Of a DNA stretch of 49,181 bases, positions 1-7,927 are shown piece by piece. A program made the translations under genes and the position numbers. Under the pieces are notes generated by a model. It had not been told where the DNA came from. It was given only the letters and a program-made list of their open reading frames with translations, and ran no database searches. The stretch's first letter is position 1. Every line of letters begins with the position of its first letter. The DNA is from Bacteroidaceae bacterium (GTDB lineage: Bacteria > Bacteroidota > Bacteroidia > Bacteroidales > Bacteroidaceae): assembly GCA_017560945.1 (NCBI GenBank), contig JAFZDY010000028.1, positions 1 through 49,181 on the forward strand, given 5' to 3'.

Positions 1-15
1 CCCCCCCCCCCCCCC
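1..15. repeat. Poly-C run at window edge
   Basis: Fifteen consecutive C residues open the window. It could be a contig-end or sequencing artefact, or a real homopolymer tract like the C9 run at 19852-19860. The sequence on its left is not visible, so this cannot be decided here. Confidence 0.5.
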
Positions 16-199
16 AGGGCAAGTCGTTGATTATCAAAGCTGATTAGATCTATTACTAAAGTTGTTTTAGATGCTATATTTTGAAGGTTGGGCATGTGTG
101 ATTGCTGATATAAAAAGAATAAAACGCTGGTGATATGACAATATATTTTATCAATAATTTGAAGATTTGGAAAATAATGTGTTCCTTTGTGGTGAATAA

Positions 200-2080
200 A
201 TGAAGCTGTTGAAAGCAATGAAGAAACATGTAATCGCATGGATAAGCCTCATACTAATGGTATTTGTGGGGTGCAGTGATAATCGGAATGAACAGCTGTT
301 GACCCGAGCGGAAGCGTATATGGAGACGCGGGCTGACAGCGCACGATGGCTGTTGCAGCAAGTGGATTCTGTGTTGACCGATGAACAGCAGGCACGATAT
401 GCCTTGTTGTGGACACAGGCCATGCACAAGTGTCATATACCTTTAGAGGATGATTCGCTTATCAATGTGGCGGTGGACTATTACAGTCGAACGAGGGAAA
501 GCCATCGGTTGGCAAAGTCTTTGCTATACAAAGGGTTGGTGCATAAGCAACATGGCGAAGTAGAATTGGCTACAAAGGCATTTGTGGGCAGTGAACAGGC
601 ATTTGAAGGGGTGGAGGATGACCAATACAAGGCTTTGTTGTTCGGACATTATGCTTCGCTGATGAAATCTCAAAATTTGTTGGATGAAGCATTAAGATAT
701 TTTAAACGAACATATTCTTATGAGTTGAAGACTGATTCTGTACATTACATTGTTTCATCGTGTAGTGATATTGCAGCTATTTATGAGTTAATGGGGCAAA
801 AGGATAGTGCGCAAGTTTACTATGTAAGGGGCTTGTCATATACTGGGGTTGATAATCGGAACTTGCTTCATAATTATGCTCTTCATCTTATGAAAAGAGG
901 GATGTATGCTGATGCTGAAAATATGTTGAAGGAGAGTGAAACGCAAATTTCAGAATCGGTCCACATATATAATGTATACTCTTCCTTAGCTACCCTTTAT
1001 TATGAGACAAAGGAATATGAAAAAGCTAAAAATTACGGTGAAAGAATGTTGGAAAGTACGGACAGTATGATGCAATGCACTGGCTATCTGCATCTGTACA
1101 GGGCATACAAACAATTGGGTGACATGAAGACGGCCGTGCATTATCACGACCTTTACCGCCAATACGACAGCGACATCACCCTGCGCAAGAAAACGGCAAA
1201 AGTGGCAGAAATCCCACATAAGATGAAAGCCCTCCGATTGGAGACGGAAACCCGCACGGCGCACCGTTGGCAATGGGGGTGGGGAATAGGAGCGGCTGTT
1301 GTCTTGTGCGTAGCCGTTTGGACGGTGAGATTCCTGAAAAGGAAGCATGGCAGGCAACTGACGGAGAAGGATTCATTGTTGGACGAGAAGGAACGGATGC
1401 TGGCCCTGAAACAGTCGCTTGTGAAGGAGATAGAACAGAAATTGTATGACCTGAGGATTGAACTGGGTCGTATGAAGGGGGTACTGGCCAATCAGTCGAA
1501 GACCGTGGCCAACTTGAAGGAGGACAGGAGGAAGGACAGAGCTGCCTACAATGAATCGGTGAAGGAGTTCAAGAAGAGCCTGAGAGAAAGAGATGAGGAA
1601 TACAGGAGCGAACAGAAGGCGGTGAAGGCACAGGTCAGTGAATTGACCAAGCGGCTGAACCAATCGGAAAAGGAGCAGAACCGATGGGGAAATGAAGTGA
1701 AGGAGTTGGTGGTGCAGATGGAACAGTACGAACTGTGGCAACGTTTCCTGCTCGATGGAGAAAATGTGCGCTGTGTGTTGCTGATTCTGGAGTTGAAGAG
1801 TGGACGCCACAATCCGCGTTACTCCATCAAACGGGCTGATTATGCCGAATTGCTGAAGCAACTGGCCGAGTATGTCCATCCCGGCATCCGACAGCGGATA
1901 GAGACCGACGAGACGTTGAAGGACAAACAGGAATTGGCCTGTCTGCTTGCTCTTGGTCTCGACAGTATGGAGATGTTGCGCATGGCGACTAATTTGAAAC
2001 CCAACAGTGTGAGGACATATTGCACGCAGGTGAGAACTGCATTAAGTGATATTTTGCAGAACAAAGTGGAGCGCGTGTGA
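200..2080 (+). CDS. TPR lipoprotein with membrane segment, coiled coil and HTH-like tail (putative membrane-bound regulator)
   Basis: A 626-residue protein. It opens with a basic-hydrophobic signal ending in a lipobox-like VFVGC (Cys about residue 25), so a lipid anchor is likely. The start could be ATG 200 or ATG 218 (MKKHVIAW). Residues about 35-340 are helical repeats of TPR type. A single membrane segment lies at about 356-378 (WGIGAAVVLCVAVW), followed by a basic stop-transfer patch and a long, charged coiled coil to about 515. The last 40 residues (LKPNSVRTYCTQVRTAL) resemble the second half of a LuxR-like helix-turn-helix. Bacteroidetes carry many such TPR-membrane-coiled coil-HTH proteins, thought to be signal-responsive regulators. 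Target genes cannot be inferred. A TTCCTTTG at 183-190 may be a degenerate -7 box. Confidence 0.75.
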   Translation: MKLLKAMKKHVIAWISLILMVFVGCSDNRNEQLLTRAEAYMETRADSARWLLQQVDSVLTDEQQARYALLWTQAMHKCHIPLEDDSLINVAVDYYSRTRESHRLAKSLLYKGLVHKQHGEVELATKAFVGSEQAFEGVEDDQYKALLFGHYASLMKSQNLLDEALRYFKRTYSYELKTDSVHYIVSSCSDIAAIYELMGQKDSAQVYYVRGLSYTGVDNRNLLHNYALHLMKRGMYADAENMLKESETQISESVHIYNVYSSLATLYYETKEYEKAKNYGERMLESTDSMMQCTGYLHLYRAYKQLGDMKTAVHYHDLYRQYDSDITLRKKTAKVAEIPHKMKALRLETETRTAHRWQWGWGIGAAVVLCVAVWTVRFLKRKHGRQLTEKDSLLDEKERMLALKQSLVKEIEQKLYDLRIELGRMKGVLANQSKTVANLKEDRRKDRAAYNESVKEFKKSLRERDEEYRSEQKAVKAQVSELTKRLNQSEKEQNRWGNEVKELVVQMEQYELWQRFLLDGENVRCVLLILELKSGRHNPRYSIKRADYAELLKQLAEYVHPGIRQRIETDETLKDKQELACLLALGLDSMEMLRMATNLKPNSVRTYCTQVRTALSDILQNKVERV

Positions 2081-2122
2081 AAGCTATGAAGGCGTGAAGG
2101 GAGGATTGGAAAATTGTTTTTT

Positions 2123-2336
2123 ACTATGGCTGTTGGCTATAGTTCAGAAGAATGCATTCTTTTTCCCGAAAGATTGCACTCTTCTGAACTGTTAATTCCA
2201 TTCGCGAACCGTGTTTGTTCCGTTCGCAAGCGGAGTTAACTCGGTTCGGGTGAATACTATATAGTGTAAGGGTGTAACGAATATAGTATTGAGGCAAAAG
2301 CTGTATAGTTTTAGACTATGGCTGTTTAATATACGT
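2123..2336. repeat. 22-base-periodic degenerate palindromic array A
   Basis: About nine units of exactly 22 bases can be laid out from 2123. They fall into groups sharing a word: 2145 and 2167 (AGAATGCATTCT-like), 2189, 2211 and 2233 (GTTAATTCCRTTCGC-like), and 2255, 2277 and 2299 (ATATAGT at unit positions 5-11 in all three). Units are often palindromic, and neighbouring units pair with each other, for example 2141-2156 with 2175-2190. Similar words recur in arrays at 13802 and 17328. Confidence 0.7.
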
Positions 2337-2398
2337 GAAAGATAAGGATGTTAAGCGTTGAAGATTTGAATCTTTCTGGCTTAACATCCTTATCTTTC
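2337..2398. terminator. Long inverted repeat, likely terminator of the glsA-glsB transcript
   Basis: A perfect 20-bp inverted repeat (2337-2356 with 2379-2398, 22-base loop) lies between the convergent genes. It sits just beyond the fossil glsB end at 2421, which suggests it terminated the ancestral glsB transcript. No strong T-tract follows on either strand. Confidence 0.6.
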
Positions 2399-2420
2399 GG
2401 GTGTATCGTATATAGTATGC

Positions 2421-2489
2421 TTATAGTTCTAACTTCAGTTTATCGGTTCCATGCTTGAACTCCAATATCTCGGGATGTTGCTTTGCGGC
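2421..2489 (-). pseudogene. Fossil duplicate of the glsB 3' end
   Basis: Read on the minus strand from 2489, this encodes AAKQHPEILEFKHGTDKLKL and ends EL-stop at 2421. The intact glsB upstream ends FAKQHPEVLEFKHGAGGILK I-stop. Eleven of the first 13 residues match, but the remnant is out of frame with glsB and lies after its stop. The simplest reading is that a second glsB allele replaced most of the gene by recombination and left the original tail behind. Confidence 0.75.
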
Positions 2490-2502
2490 AGATGGGGGAC
2501 TA

Positions 2503-3483
2503 TTATATTTTCAGAATTCCCCCTGCTCCATGTTTAAATTCTAATACTTCAGGATGTTGCTTGGCAAAGGAGTCCATATGACGGATTCTCTTTTCTTCCA
2601 ATATTTCGTCGACGGCAATCAATATTCCTGTTTCTTCTACATTCCCGAATTCGTAATTGATGCCTGTGCCAAATACACGCATAGTGGGAGATAAACTCAT
2701 GTACGCATTTACCAATGGGGGAATGTTACATCCCAAGTTGCGTACTTCACGATTTAGAATGCGATAGTCCTGTTTGAATTCACTCTCAGTGAAGATCGCC
2801 TCTAATTCTTTGGGATCAGTCTCCAACAAAAGAGGTTCTGTGGGAACCACCAATTTGTCTTTGTCTCCGAAATGCTTGTTTAGGAAATAGAGAATCATGT
2901 CACGTCCGAGTCTGTTGAACGAGGGGTACATGGTCATTTTCCCAAAGAAATATTTTACGTCTGGCTTCAATACGGTGAGTGCACCTAATCCGTCCCACAA
3001 GTTGTCTAAGGCAAAAATTCCTTTAGCATCTGAACGGGTAGATTGGTATTCCAATGTTACAAACGAACGCCCCAATTCAATCGTCTGAGGAAGAAATTCA
3101 GTAAGGAATTGCTGTGAGAAATTGAACATGTGTGCTGTGGCTAATATAGGATGTCCATGCTCGTCCATGCGTACATCAGTTCCCAATATGTAACGATATC
3201 CACCGATAATCTCTTCTGACTCGGGATTCCATACAATCAATTGGCGATAGGGATTCTCCATGGTATCGTATTCGTCGATATCCATAGAAAGACCTGTACC
3301 TCCACCACCTGCGCGGAAAGCTATTTCGCGCAGACGTCCGATTTCTTTCATTACGTTTGGCGCATTGTGTGCTGTGACGATGTAAATATCGTTGTTGCTC
3401 TTGTTTGTGCGACGTAATTTTTTGTCTTCTGTCAGTTCCGATTTTAAAATCTCTTTACTGATTGGGGCAATTATTTCTTCCAT
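2503..3483 (-). CDS. glsB: GNAT-type N-acyltransferase, glycine lipid synthesis (GlsB-like)
   Basis: A 326-residue protein of the OlsB/hemolysin-like GNAT acyltransferase family. In Bacteroides thetaiotaomicron the corresponding enzyme, GlsB, transfers a 3-hydroxy fatty acyl chain to the amino group of glycine, the first step to glycine lipids. Visible features are the Gly-rich RAGGGGTGLSMD segment (about residues 58-69), then EYDT, IIGGYRYILG and the conserved ELGRSFV block. The start ATG at 3483 overlaps the stop of the upstream acyltransferase gene by one base (TAATG), so the two are translationally coupled. The C-terminus (HGAGGILKI) differs from the fossil tail found just downstream, which suggests the 3' end was replaced. 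It is a cytoplasmic or membrane-peripheral enzyme. Confidence 0.85.
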   Translation of the reverse strand: MEEIIAPISKEILKSELTEDKKLRRTNKSNNDIYIVTAHNAPNVMKEIGRLREIAFRAGGGGTGLSMDIDEYDTMENPYRQLIVWNPESEEIIGGYRYILGTDVRMDEHGHPILATAHMFNFSQQFLTEFLPQTIELGRSFVTLEYQSTRSDAKGIFALDNLWDGLGALTVLKPDVKYFFGKMTMYPSFNRLGRDMILYFLNKHFGDKDKLVVPTEPLLLETDPKELEAIFTESEFKQDYRILNREVRNLGCNIPPLVNAYMSLSPTMRVFGTGINYEFGNVEETGILIAVDEILEEKRIRHMDSFAKQHPEVLEFKHGAGGILKI

Positions 3484-4382
3484 TATTTATTGTTAGAATT
3501 TTCCTTTAATTTGTAAACTGTCTCTTTTACATCCTCTGCCCATTCGGTTGGGGATTTAGACTTGTCGAATGTTTGCCATGGGATAGGCTTTCCTATGGTA
3601 ATGCGGAATGTTTCATGACGATTCTTGAACATCTCATCAGCAAGATAGAGCATAGCAATGTTTAGTTTGATGCCCAATCTTTTACACCAGTTGGCCAATG
3701 AGTAAAAGAAGTCAGAGTTGCGGCCTTCAAAGTGGATGGGGACAATGTCTCGTTGTGTTTGTACACTTTTTATAATAAACGTCTTTTTCCAATCTAAGTC
3801 TCGAATGACACCATCCGAACCTCGACGTGAACAAAGTCCTGCAGGAAACATGATAATGTGATCGTCCGAGCGGAATGCTGCTTCTACCATTTTGGGAAAA
3901 TCACGAGATTGTGAACCTGTTTTATTGATAGGGACAAAGAGAGGGGCAAGGCCATAAAGGTTCATCAATAGATCGTTTACTAAGTATTTGATCTTTCCTT
4001 CGTACTTCTTGCCTAAAATGTATCCGATTGAGATACCGTCTAAACCTCCTAATGGGTGGTTGCTCACAAATGTATAAAGTCGCCCATCGGTCGGAAGGTT
4101 TTCCAATCCTTCCACCTCCAACTTGGTGTCGAGGTACTCAAGTGTAGATTCTAAGAATGGTACACCGCGTTTTTCCTTTACACTGAGCAAGTACTCATTG
4201 ATCTCGTCTTGATGAACAATCTTCTTTAGGTACGAGACCAAAAACTTTGGCACATATTTCGCTTTTTTACCAGCCTTTGATGCCAAAATCTTATCTATGT
4301 CGATGAGGAAAAATGAGTCTTCAGCCATAGGTCTATTGTTAATAATGGGCAAAAATAATGTTTCTTTTTTATTTTTGGACAT
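3483..4382 (-). CDS. glsA: Lysophospholipid-type O-acyltransferase (GlsA-like)
   Basis: A 299-residue PlsC/LPLAT-family acyltransferase. The catalytic block reads NHPLGGLDG (His about 109, Asp about 115), so the His and Asp are separated by five residues rather than the usual four; this variant is typical of the hemolysin-like subgroup. Substrate-binding blocks MFPAGLCSRRG and IVPIHFEGRNS follow. In Bacteroides, GlsA adds the second acyl chain to the hydroxy fatty acid of N-acylglycine. It is the first gene of a two-gene minus-strand operon, with a TAATG overlap into glsB. The downstream partner and order support the assignment; alone it could be a phospholipid acyltransferase. Confidence 0.8.
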   Translation of the reverse strand: MSKNKKETLFLPIINNRPMAEDSFFLIDIDKILASKAGKKAKYVPKFLVSYLKKIVHQDEINEYLLSVKEKRGVPFLESTLEYLDTKLEVEGLENLPTDGRLYTFVSNHPLGGLDGISIGYILGKKYEGKIKYLVNDLLMNLYGLAPLFVPINKTGSQSRDFPKMVEAAFRSDDHIIMFPAGLCSRRGSDGVIRDLDWKKTFIIKSVQTQRDIVPIHFEGRNSDFFYSLANWCKRLGIKLNIAMLYLADEMFKNRHETFRITIGKPIPWQTFDKSKSPTEWAEDVKETVYKLKENSNNK

Positions 4383-4454
4383 TATTTTCCGAAAAAAAGG
4401 ACATTTATTGCCCTTTTAGGACAATTTAAACGTCCAATGAATAGTGATTGTAGG

Positions 4455-5138
4455 TCATTTTCGTCCAAAATCGGCAGGAACTTCTCCCCATCGAGAGGTA
4501 TCCCATTTTAGGATAGGAGTGGTGTATTTATTCTCCTTTAACCACTTTTCTGCACGTTCTATCAGTTGGTATAGCTCTTCTGTGCGAGGTGTCCTTTCCA
4601 GTTTAGTCTTGCATTTTTTTTGTTTAACCCAAAGAATCGCGTTACGGCTATCGGAATAGATGGGCATATTTACTCCCTTTTGTTTCATTAGGGCCAATGC
4701 GTGGACGATGGCAAGGAATTCTCCGATGTTGTTTGTGCCATGTACAGGACCAAAGTGGAAAACCACTTGACCTGTGCGTAAATATACGCCTCTATACTCC
4801 ATAGGACCAGGGTTCCCACTACAAGCTGCATCTACTGCCAGAGACTCGGCTTGCACTTCCAAAGGAAGGGGTAGTACTGTGTCTGTGCGGTCGGTAGGTG
4901 GTGTCACCACTTGAGAGCCATTCATTGCGACCTTTGAATTGTCCCCTGCATTCTTCTTCGCACGCGTTATATATATATAAGGTGAGGAATTATAAGCCTC
5001 CTCTGCCTCCTCGCGGGTGGAAAAAGACTTGTATATGGCTCCTTCGAAACCATTGATTTGTTGCTTGCAAGCATCCCAATCGGTATAAATCCCAGGCTCC
5101 ACCCCGTGCCACACGACATAGTATTTGTTCTTGGCCAT
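4455..5138 (-). CDS. rnhA: Ribonuclease HI with viroplasmin-type N-terminal domain
   Basis: A 227-residue enzyme that cuts the RNA strand of RNA-DNA hybrids. The N-terminal 50 residues (KYYVVWHGVEPGIYTDWDAC) form the caulimovirus viroplasmin/RNase H1 hybrid-binding fold, common in Bacteroidetes. A variable linker leads to the RNase H domain: VDAACSGNPGP (first Asp), NNIGEFLAI (Glu), IYSDSRNAI (Asp) and a final Asp near the end (VPADFGRK). These provide the acidic metal-binding residues. I chose the start at 5138 (MAKNKYY) rather than an in-frame ATG seven codons earlier because the domain begins immediately after it. Confidence 0.9.
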   Translation of the reverse strand: MAKNKYYVVWHGVEPGIYTDWDACKQQINGFEGAIYKSFSTREEAEEAYNSSPYIYITRAKKNAGDNSKVAMNGSQVVTPPTDRTDTVLPLPLEVQAESLAVDAACSGNPGPMEYRGVYLRTGQVVFHFGPVHGTNNIGEFLAIVHALALMKQKGVNMPIYSDSRNAILWVKQKKCKTKLERTPRTEELYQLIERAEKWLKENKYTTPILKWDTSRWGEVPADFGRK

Positions 5139-5218
5139 AGGTATATATAATAGACCCAATCCCGACCTTTCTTAAAGGGAGTGGAGTAGAGTGTATAGTC
5201 AATGAAGAAGTTGACTTT

Positions 5219-5257
5219 CTACTCCCCTCCCTTTTGGAGGGGTAGGGGGAGGGTCTG
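5219..5257. repeat. GC-skewed palindromic repeat (CTACTCCCCTCC...GGAGGG), copy 1
   Basis: A CTACTCCCCTCC arm, a short spacer, then GGAGGGG and GGGGGAGGGTC. Two further copies lie at 43372-43412 (opposite orientation) and 43472-43510, the latter inside a coding region. Here it sits between argS and rnhA. Confidence 0.75.
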
Positions 5258-5267
5258 TTTGTTTACA

Positions 5268-7085
5268 TTACATGCGTTCGGGGACTTCGATGCCCAACAA
5301 TCCCATGCCAAGACGCACAATCTTGGCTACATTGTGTGAGAGGGCAAGACGGAAGGTCTTGAGTGCCTCGTTCTCTTCGCGCAAGATGCTGAAGTCGTGA
5401 TAGAATTGGTTGTACTCCTTTACGAGCTCGTAGCAATAGTTGGCAATGCCAGAGGGGCTATAGGTAGTACCTGCTTCCTTTACTACGGCGGCAAAGTCGG
5501 CCAACATTTGGATGAGACCCTCTTCCTTTTCGCTCAAGGCAAAACCTGTAGGCAAAGTGGTGGGGATTTCAATTCCAGCCTCCTTGGCCTTACGAAGTAC
5601 CGATTGGATACGTGCATAAGTGTATTGGATGAAGGGGCCTGTGTTACCATTGAAGTCGATAGATTCCTTCGGATTGAAAGTCATGTTTTTACGAGCATCC
5701 ACCTTGAGGATGAAATACTTGAGCGCTCCCAATCCTACGATGCGAGCGATGTTGTCGGCTTCTTCTTGGGTAAGTCCGTCCAACTTGCCAAGTTCTTGAC
5801 TTGTCTCCTTGGCAGTGTTTATCATTTCTGCCATCAAGTCATCTGCATCCACTACTGTTCCTTCGCGGCTTTTCATCTTACCTTCGGGCAACTCCACCAT
5901 GCCGTATGAGAAGTGTACGAGGCCCTTACCCCACTCGAATCCGAGTTTGTCGAGCAGGATGGAGAGTACTTGGAAGTGATAGTTCTGCTCATTACCCACC
6001 ACATAGATCATCTTGTCGATGGGGAAGTCGGCAAAGCGAAGTTTGGCAGTACCTATGTCTTGGGTCATATAAACTGAAGTGCCATCGGCGCGAAGCAAAA
6101 GTTTGTGGTCGAGTCCTTCGCCAGTGAGGTCTGCCCACACGGATCCGTCCTCCTTACGATAGAAGAATTTTTTCTCCAATCCTTCCATAACTTTTTCCTT
6201 ACCTTCCAAATATGTATCCGACTCATAGTAGATTTTGTCGAAGGTAACACCCATCATCTTGTAGGTCTCATCGAATCCTGCGTATACCCAGTCGTTCATC
6301 TTCTTCCAGAGGGCACGTACTTCGGGATCGTTGGCTTCCCATTTTACCAACATCTCGCGAGCCTCCTTCATCAGAGGACTTTCTGCTTCAGCTTTGGCCT
6401 TGGCTTCTTCCTCGCTCATACCTTGGGCGGTGTACTGAGCCATCAGCTCCTTCACTTCGGCTTTGTAGTGTTTGTCAAAGGCTACGTAGTAGTCACCAAT
6501 CAGGTGGTCACCCTTCTTGCCCGATGACTCGGGAGTTTCGCCTTCGCCATACTTGAGCCAAGCCAACATGCTCTTACAGATATGAATACCACGGTCGTTC
6601 ACGATGTTGGTCTTCACCACGCGGTTACCATTGGCCGCTACGATGTTGGCCAATGCGTTACCCAACAAGTTGTTACGTACGTGTCCGAGATGGAGGGGCT
6701 TGTTGGTGTTGGGTGATGAATATTCAATCATTACCAAGGGAGAGGTCTCGGTAGCAGCGGTCAATCCATATGTTTCCGATGTATGTATTTCATTCAGAAG
6801 GTCAATCCAACAATCTGAAGAGATGGTAAGATTGAGGAATCCCTTGATTACATTAAAAGCGGCTACCGCCGAACAGTTGGCTTGTAGATACTCACCTATT
6901 TCGGTGGCAGTCTGCTCAGGACCTTTGCGCGACATTTTCAAGAAGGGGAATACTACAAGGGTGAGGTGCCCCTCAAACTCTTTCTTCGTTTTCTGCAACT
7001 GTACCTGTGCGGCCGTTGCATCTTGTCCGTAAAGACTCTTGATTCCGTCAATTACGGAAGAAACAATCTTTTCTTCGATAGTCAT
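5268..7085 (-). CDS. argS: Arginyl-tRNA synthetase
   Basis: A 605-residue class I synthetase that charges tRNA-Arg. The N-terminal additional domain is at about 1-110. The Rossmann fold follows, with HIGH-type motif HLGH at about 132-135 (NKPLHLGHVRNN). The KMSK equivalent is EGKMKSREGT. The C-terminal anticodon-binding domain ends LLGIEVPERM, as in most ArgS proteins. Length is normal. A TTTG/TAnnTTTG promoter at 7136-7167 lies inside the terminator of the upstream HU gene (see findings). Downstream is a GC-skewed palindromic repeat, so rnhA is probably transcribed separately or by read-through. Confidence 0.97.
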   Translation of the reverse strand: MTIEEKIVSSVIDGIKSLYGQDATAAQVQLQKTKKEFEGHLTLVVFPFLKMSRKGPEQTATEIGEYLQANCSAVAAFNVIKGFLNLTISSDCWIDLLNEIHTSETYGLTAATETSPLVMIEYSSPNTNKPLHLGHVRNNLLGNALANIVAANGNRVVKTNIVNDRGIHICKSMLAWLKYGEGETPESSGKKGDHLIGDYYVAFDKHYKAEVKELMAQYTAQGMSEEEAKAKAEAESPLMKEAREMLVKWEANDPEVRALWKKMNDWVYAGFDETYKMMGVTFDKIYYESDTYLEGKEKVMEGLEKKFFYRKEDGSVWADLTGEGLDHKLLLRADGTSVYMTQDIGTAKLRFADFPIDKMIYVVGNEQNYHFQVLSILLDKLGFEWGKGLVHFSYGMVELPEGKMKSREGTVVDADDLMAEMINTAKETSQELGKLDGLTQEEADNIARIVGLGALKYFILKVDARKNMTFNPKESIDFNGNTGPFIQYTYARIQSVLRKAKEAGIEIPTTLPTGFALSEKEEGLIQMLADFAAVVKEAGTTYSPSGIANYCYELVKEYNQFYHDFSILREENEALKTFRLALSHNVAKIVRLGMGLLGIEVPERM

Positions 7086-7135
7086 TTCTTTATATCTATT
7101 TTTGTTCGTTTATTGCTAAGTTTGTAAATGAGTTA

Positions 7136-7167
7136 CAAAAGTACTGAAAAAAAAAGAGATGCACAAA
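7136..7167 (-). promoter_or_regulatory. argS promoter
   Basis: On the minus strand, TTTG (7164-7167), 20 bases, then TACTTTTG (7136-7143). The TTTG falls in the loop of the HU terminator hairpin. Confidence 0.65.
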
Positions 7168-7184
7168 CTATGCATCTCTTTTTT
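7151..7184 (-). terminator. HU gene terminator
   Basis: A hairpin with 13-bp arms (AAAAAGAGATGCA, 7151-7163, with 7171-7183), followed on the minus strand by a run of T. It lies 24 bases past the HU stop. Confidence 0.85.
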
Positions 7185-7207
7185 AACCTTATAAGGCAAA
7201 TCTCTTC

Positions 7208-7480
7208 TTATAATACTGCTTCAGCCAATTCTGCACCGGGCTTGAATTTAGCAACCTTCTTGGCAGCGATAGTGATAGTTTCCTTAGTAGCGGGGTTGAT
7301 ACCAGTTCTTTCACCTCTTTCAGAAACCATGAAAGTTCCGAAACCTACAAGGGCAACCTTGTCACCTTCCTTCAATGCTTCAGTGATAGAAGCTACAACA
7401 GCATCAATGGCTTTTTTTGAATCTGCTTTGCTCAAGCCTGACTTTTCGGCTACGGCGTTGATAAGTTCTGCTTTGTTCAT
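7208..7480 (-). CDS. HU-family DNA-binding protein
   Basis: A 90-residue nucleoid protein of normal HU length. N-terminal helices read MNKAELINAVAEKSGLSKAD. The core is VALVGFGTFMVSERGERTG, and the DNA-binding arm carries the INPATKETITIAAKKVAKFKPG signature. It binds DNA as a dimer and bends it. It is monocistronic: a near-perfect promoter lies at 7541-7571 and a strong terminator at 7151-7184. Bacteroidales carry several HU paralogues, so I give no gene symbol. Confidence 0.95.
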   Translation of the reverse strand: MNKAELINAVAEKSGLSKADSKKAIDAVVASITEALKEGDKVALVGFGTFMVSERGERTGINPATKETITIAAKKVAKFKPGAELAEAVL

Positions 7481-7540
7481 AATGTTAGAAATAAATGATT
7501 AATGATATGTAATTCAAAAACTTTCGTGTGAAATGATGCA

Positions 7541-7571
7541 CAAATATAGAGGAAGAAAATTACATTCCAAA
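7541..7571 (-). promoter_or_regulatory. HU promoter
   Basis: On the minus strand, TTTG (7568-7571), 19 bases, then TATATTTG (7541-7548): a full match to the Bacteroidetes consensus. Confidence 0.8.
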
Positions 7572-7877
7572 CTTTTTTCTTGAAAAAATGAAAAATATAT
7601 GAAAAAAAGTTCAGAAATATGTTGTTTAGCATGTTTTTACACTCTTTTTGCTTGTCTTAATTGTACAAAACCAATGGAAATAATATAGTGACGAGAAATG
7701 TGGATGGGGTGAATATGTGCTTAGTAATGAGGAAACTCTAACTGATAATATAGTTTTCAATAGCTTAGTATAAGGCCTCCTTGGGTTAGAGGAAAGGGAC
7801 GTCCTTTTCTTACAAAATGATAACTTGAAAGATGAAAAAAATATAAGAGAATCGCGTTTTCGTGTGTTATACTGATA

Positions 7878-7893
7878 TAAATTTGTACATTTG
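7878..7893 (+). promoter_or_regulatory. Tandem -7 boxes for rhomboid operon
   Basis: TAAATTTG (7878-7885) is followed directly by TACATTTG (7886-7893), 35 bases before the ATG at 7928. No good TTTG is seen at the -33 position. Confidence 0.6.
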
Positions 7894-7927
7894 CATCTTA
7901 ATTCAAAACAAACAAAGGATATACATT

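Larger units (their letters stand above)
2081..2502. other. Intergenic region between convergent genes: periodic array, glsB tail remnant, long hairpin
   Basis: This 422-base stretch separates the TPR regulator (+) from glsB (-). It holds a 22-base-periodic degenerate array (2123-2336), a 20-bp perfect inverted repeat (2337-2398) and a fossil copy of the glsB 3' coding end (2421-2489, minus). I see no intact gene. Confidence 0.8.
7481..7927. other. Divergent intergenic region between HU and the rhomboid operon
   Basis: This 447-base gap holds the HU promoter (7541-7571, minus) and tandem -7 boxes for the rhomboid operon (7878-7893, plus). Between them, 7681-7815 has weak 22-base periodicity: GCTTAGTA at 7719 and 7763 (44 apart) and ATATAGT at 7683 and 7748 (65 apart). 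No gene is seen. Confidence 0.6.

Noticed and set aside
1-15. Poly-C run as a phase-variable promoter tract
   Set aside because: It sits at the window edge and may be an assembly artefact; there is no upstream context to judge.
2123-2336. Array as integron attC sites or phage attachment sites
   Set aside because: No integrase or cassette genes are present and attC sites do not come in tight 22-base series.
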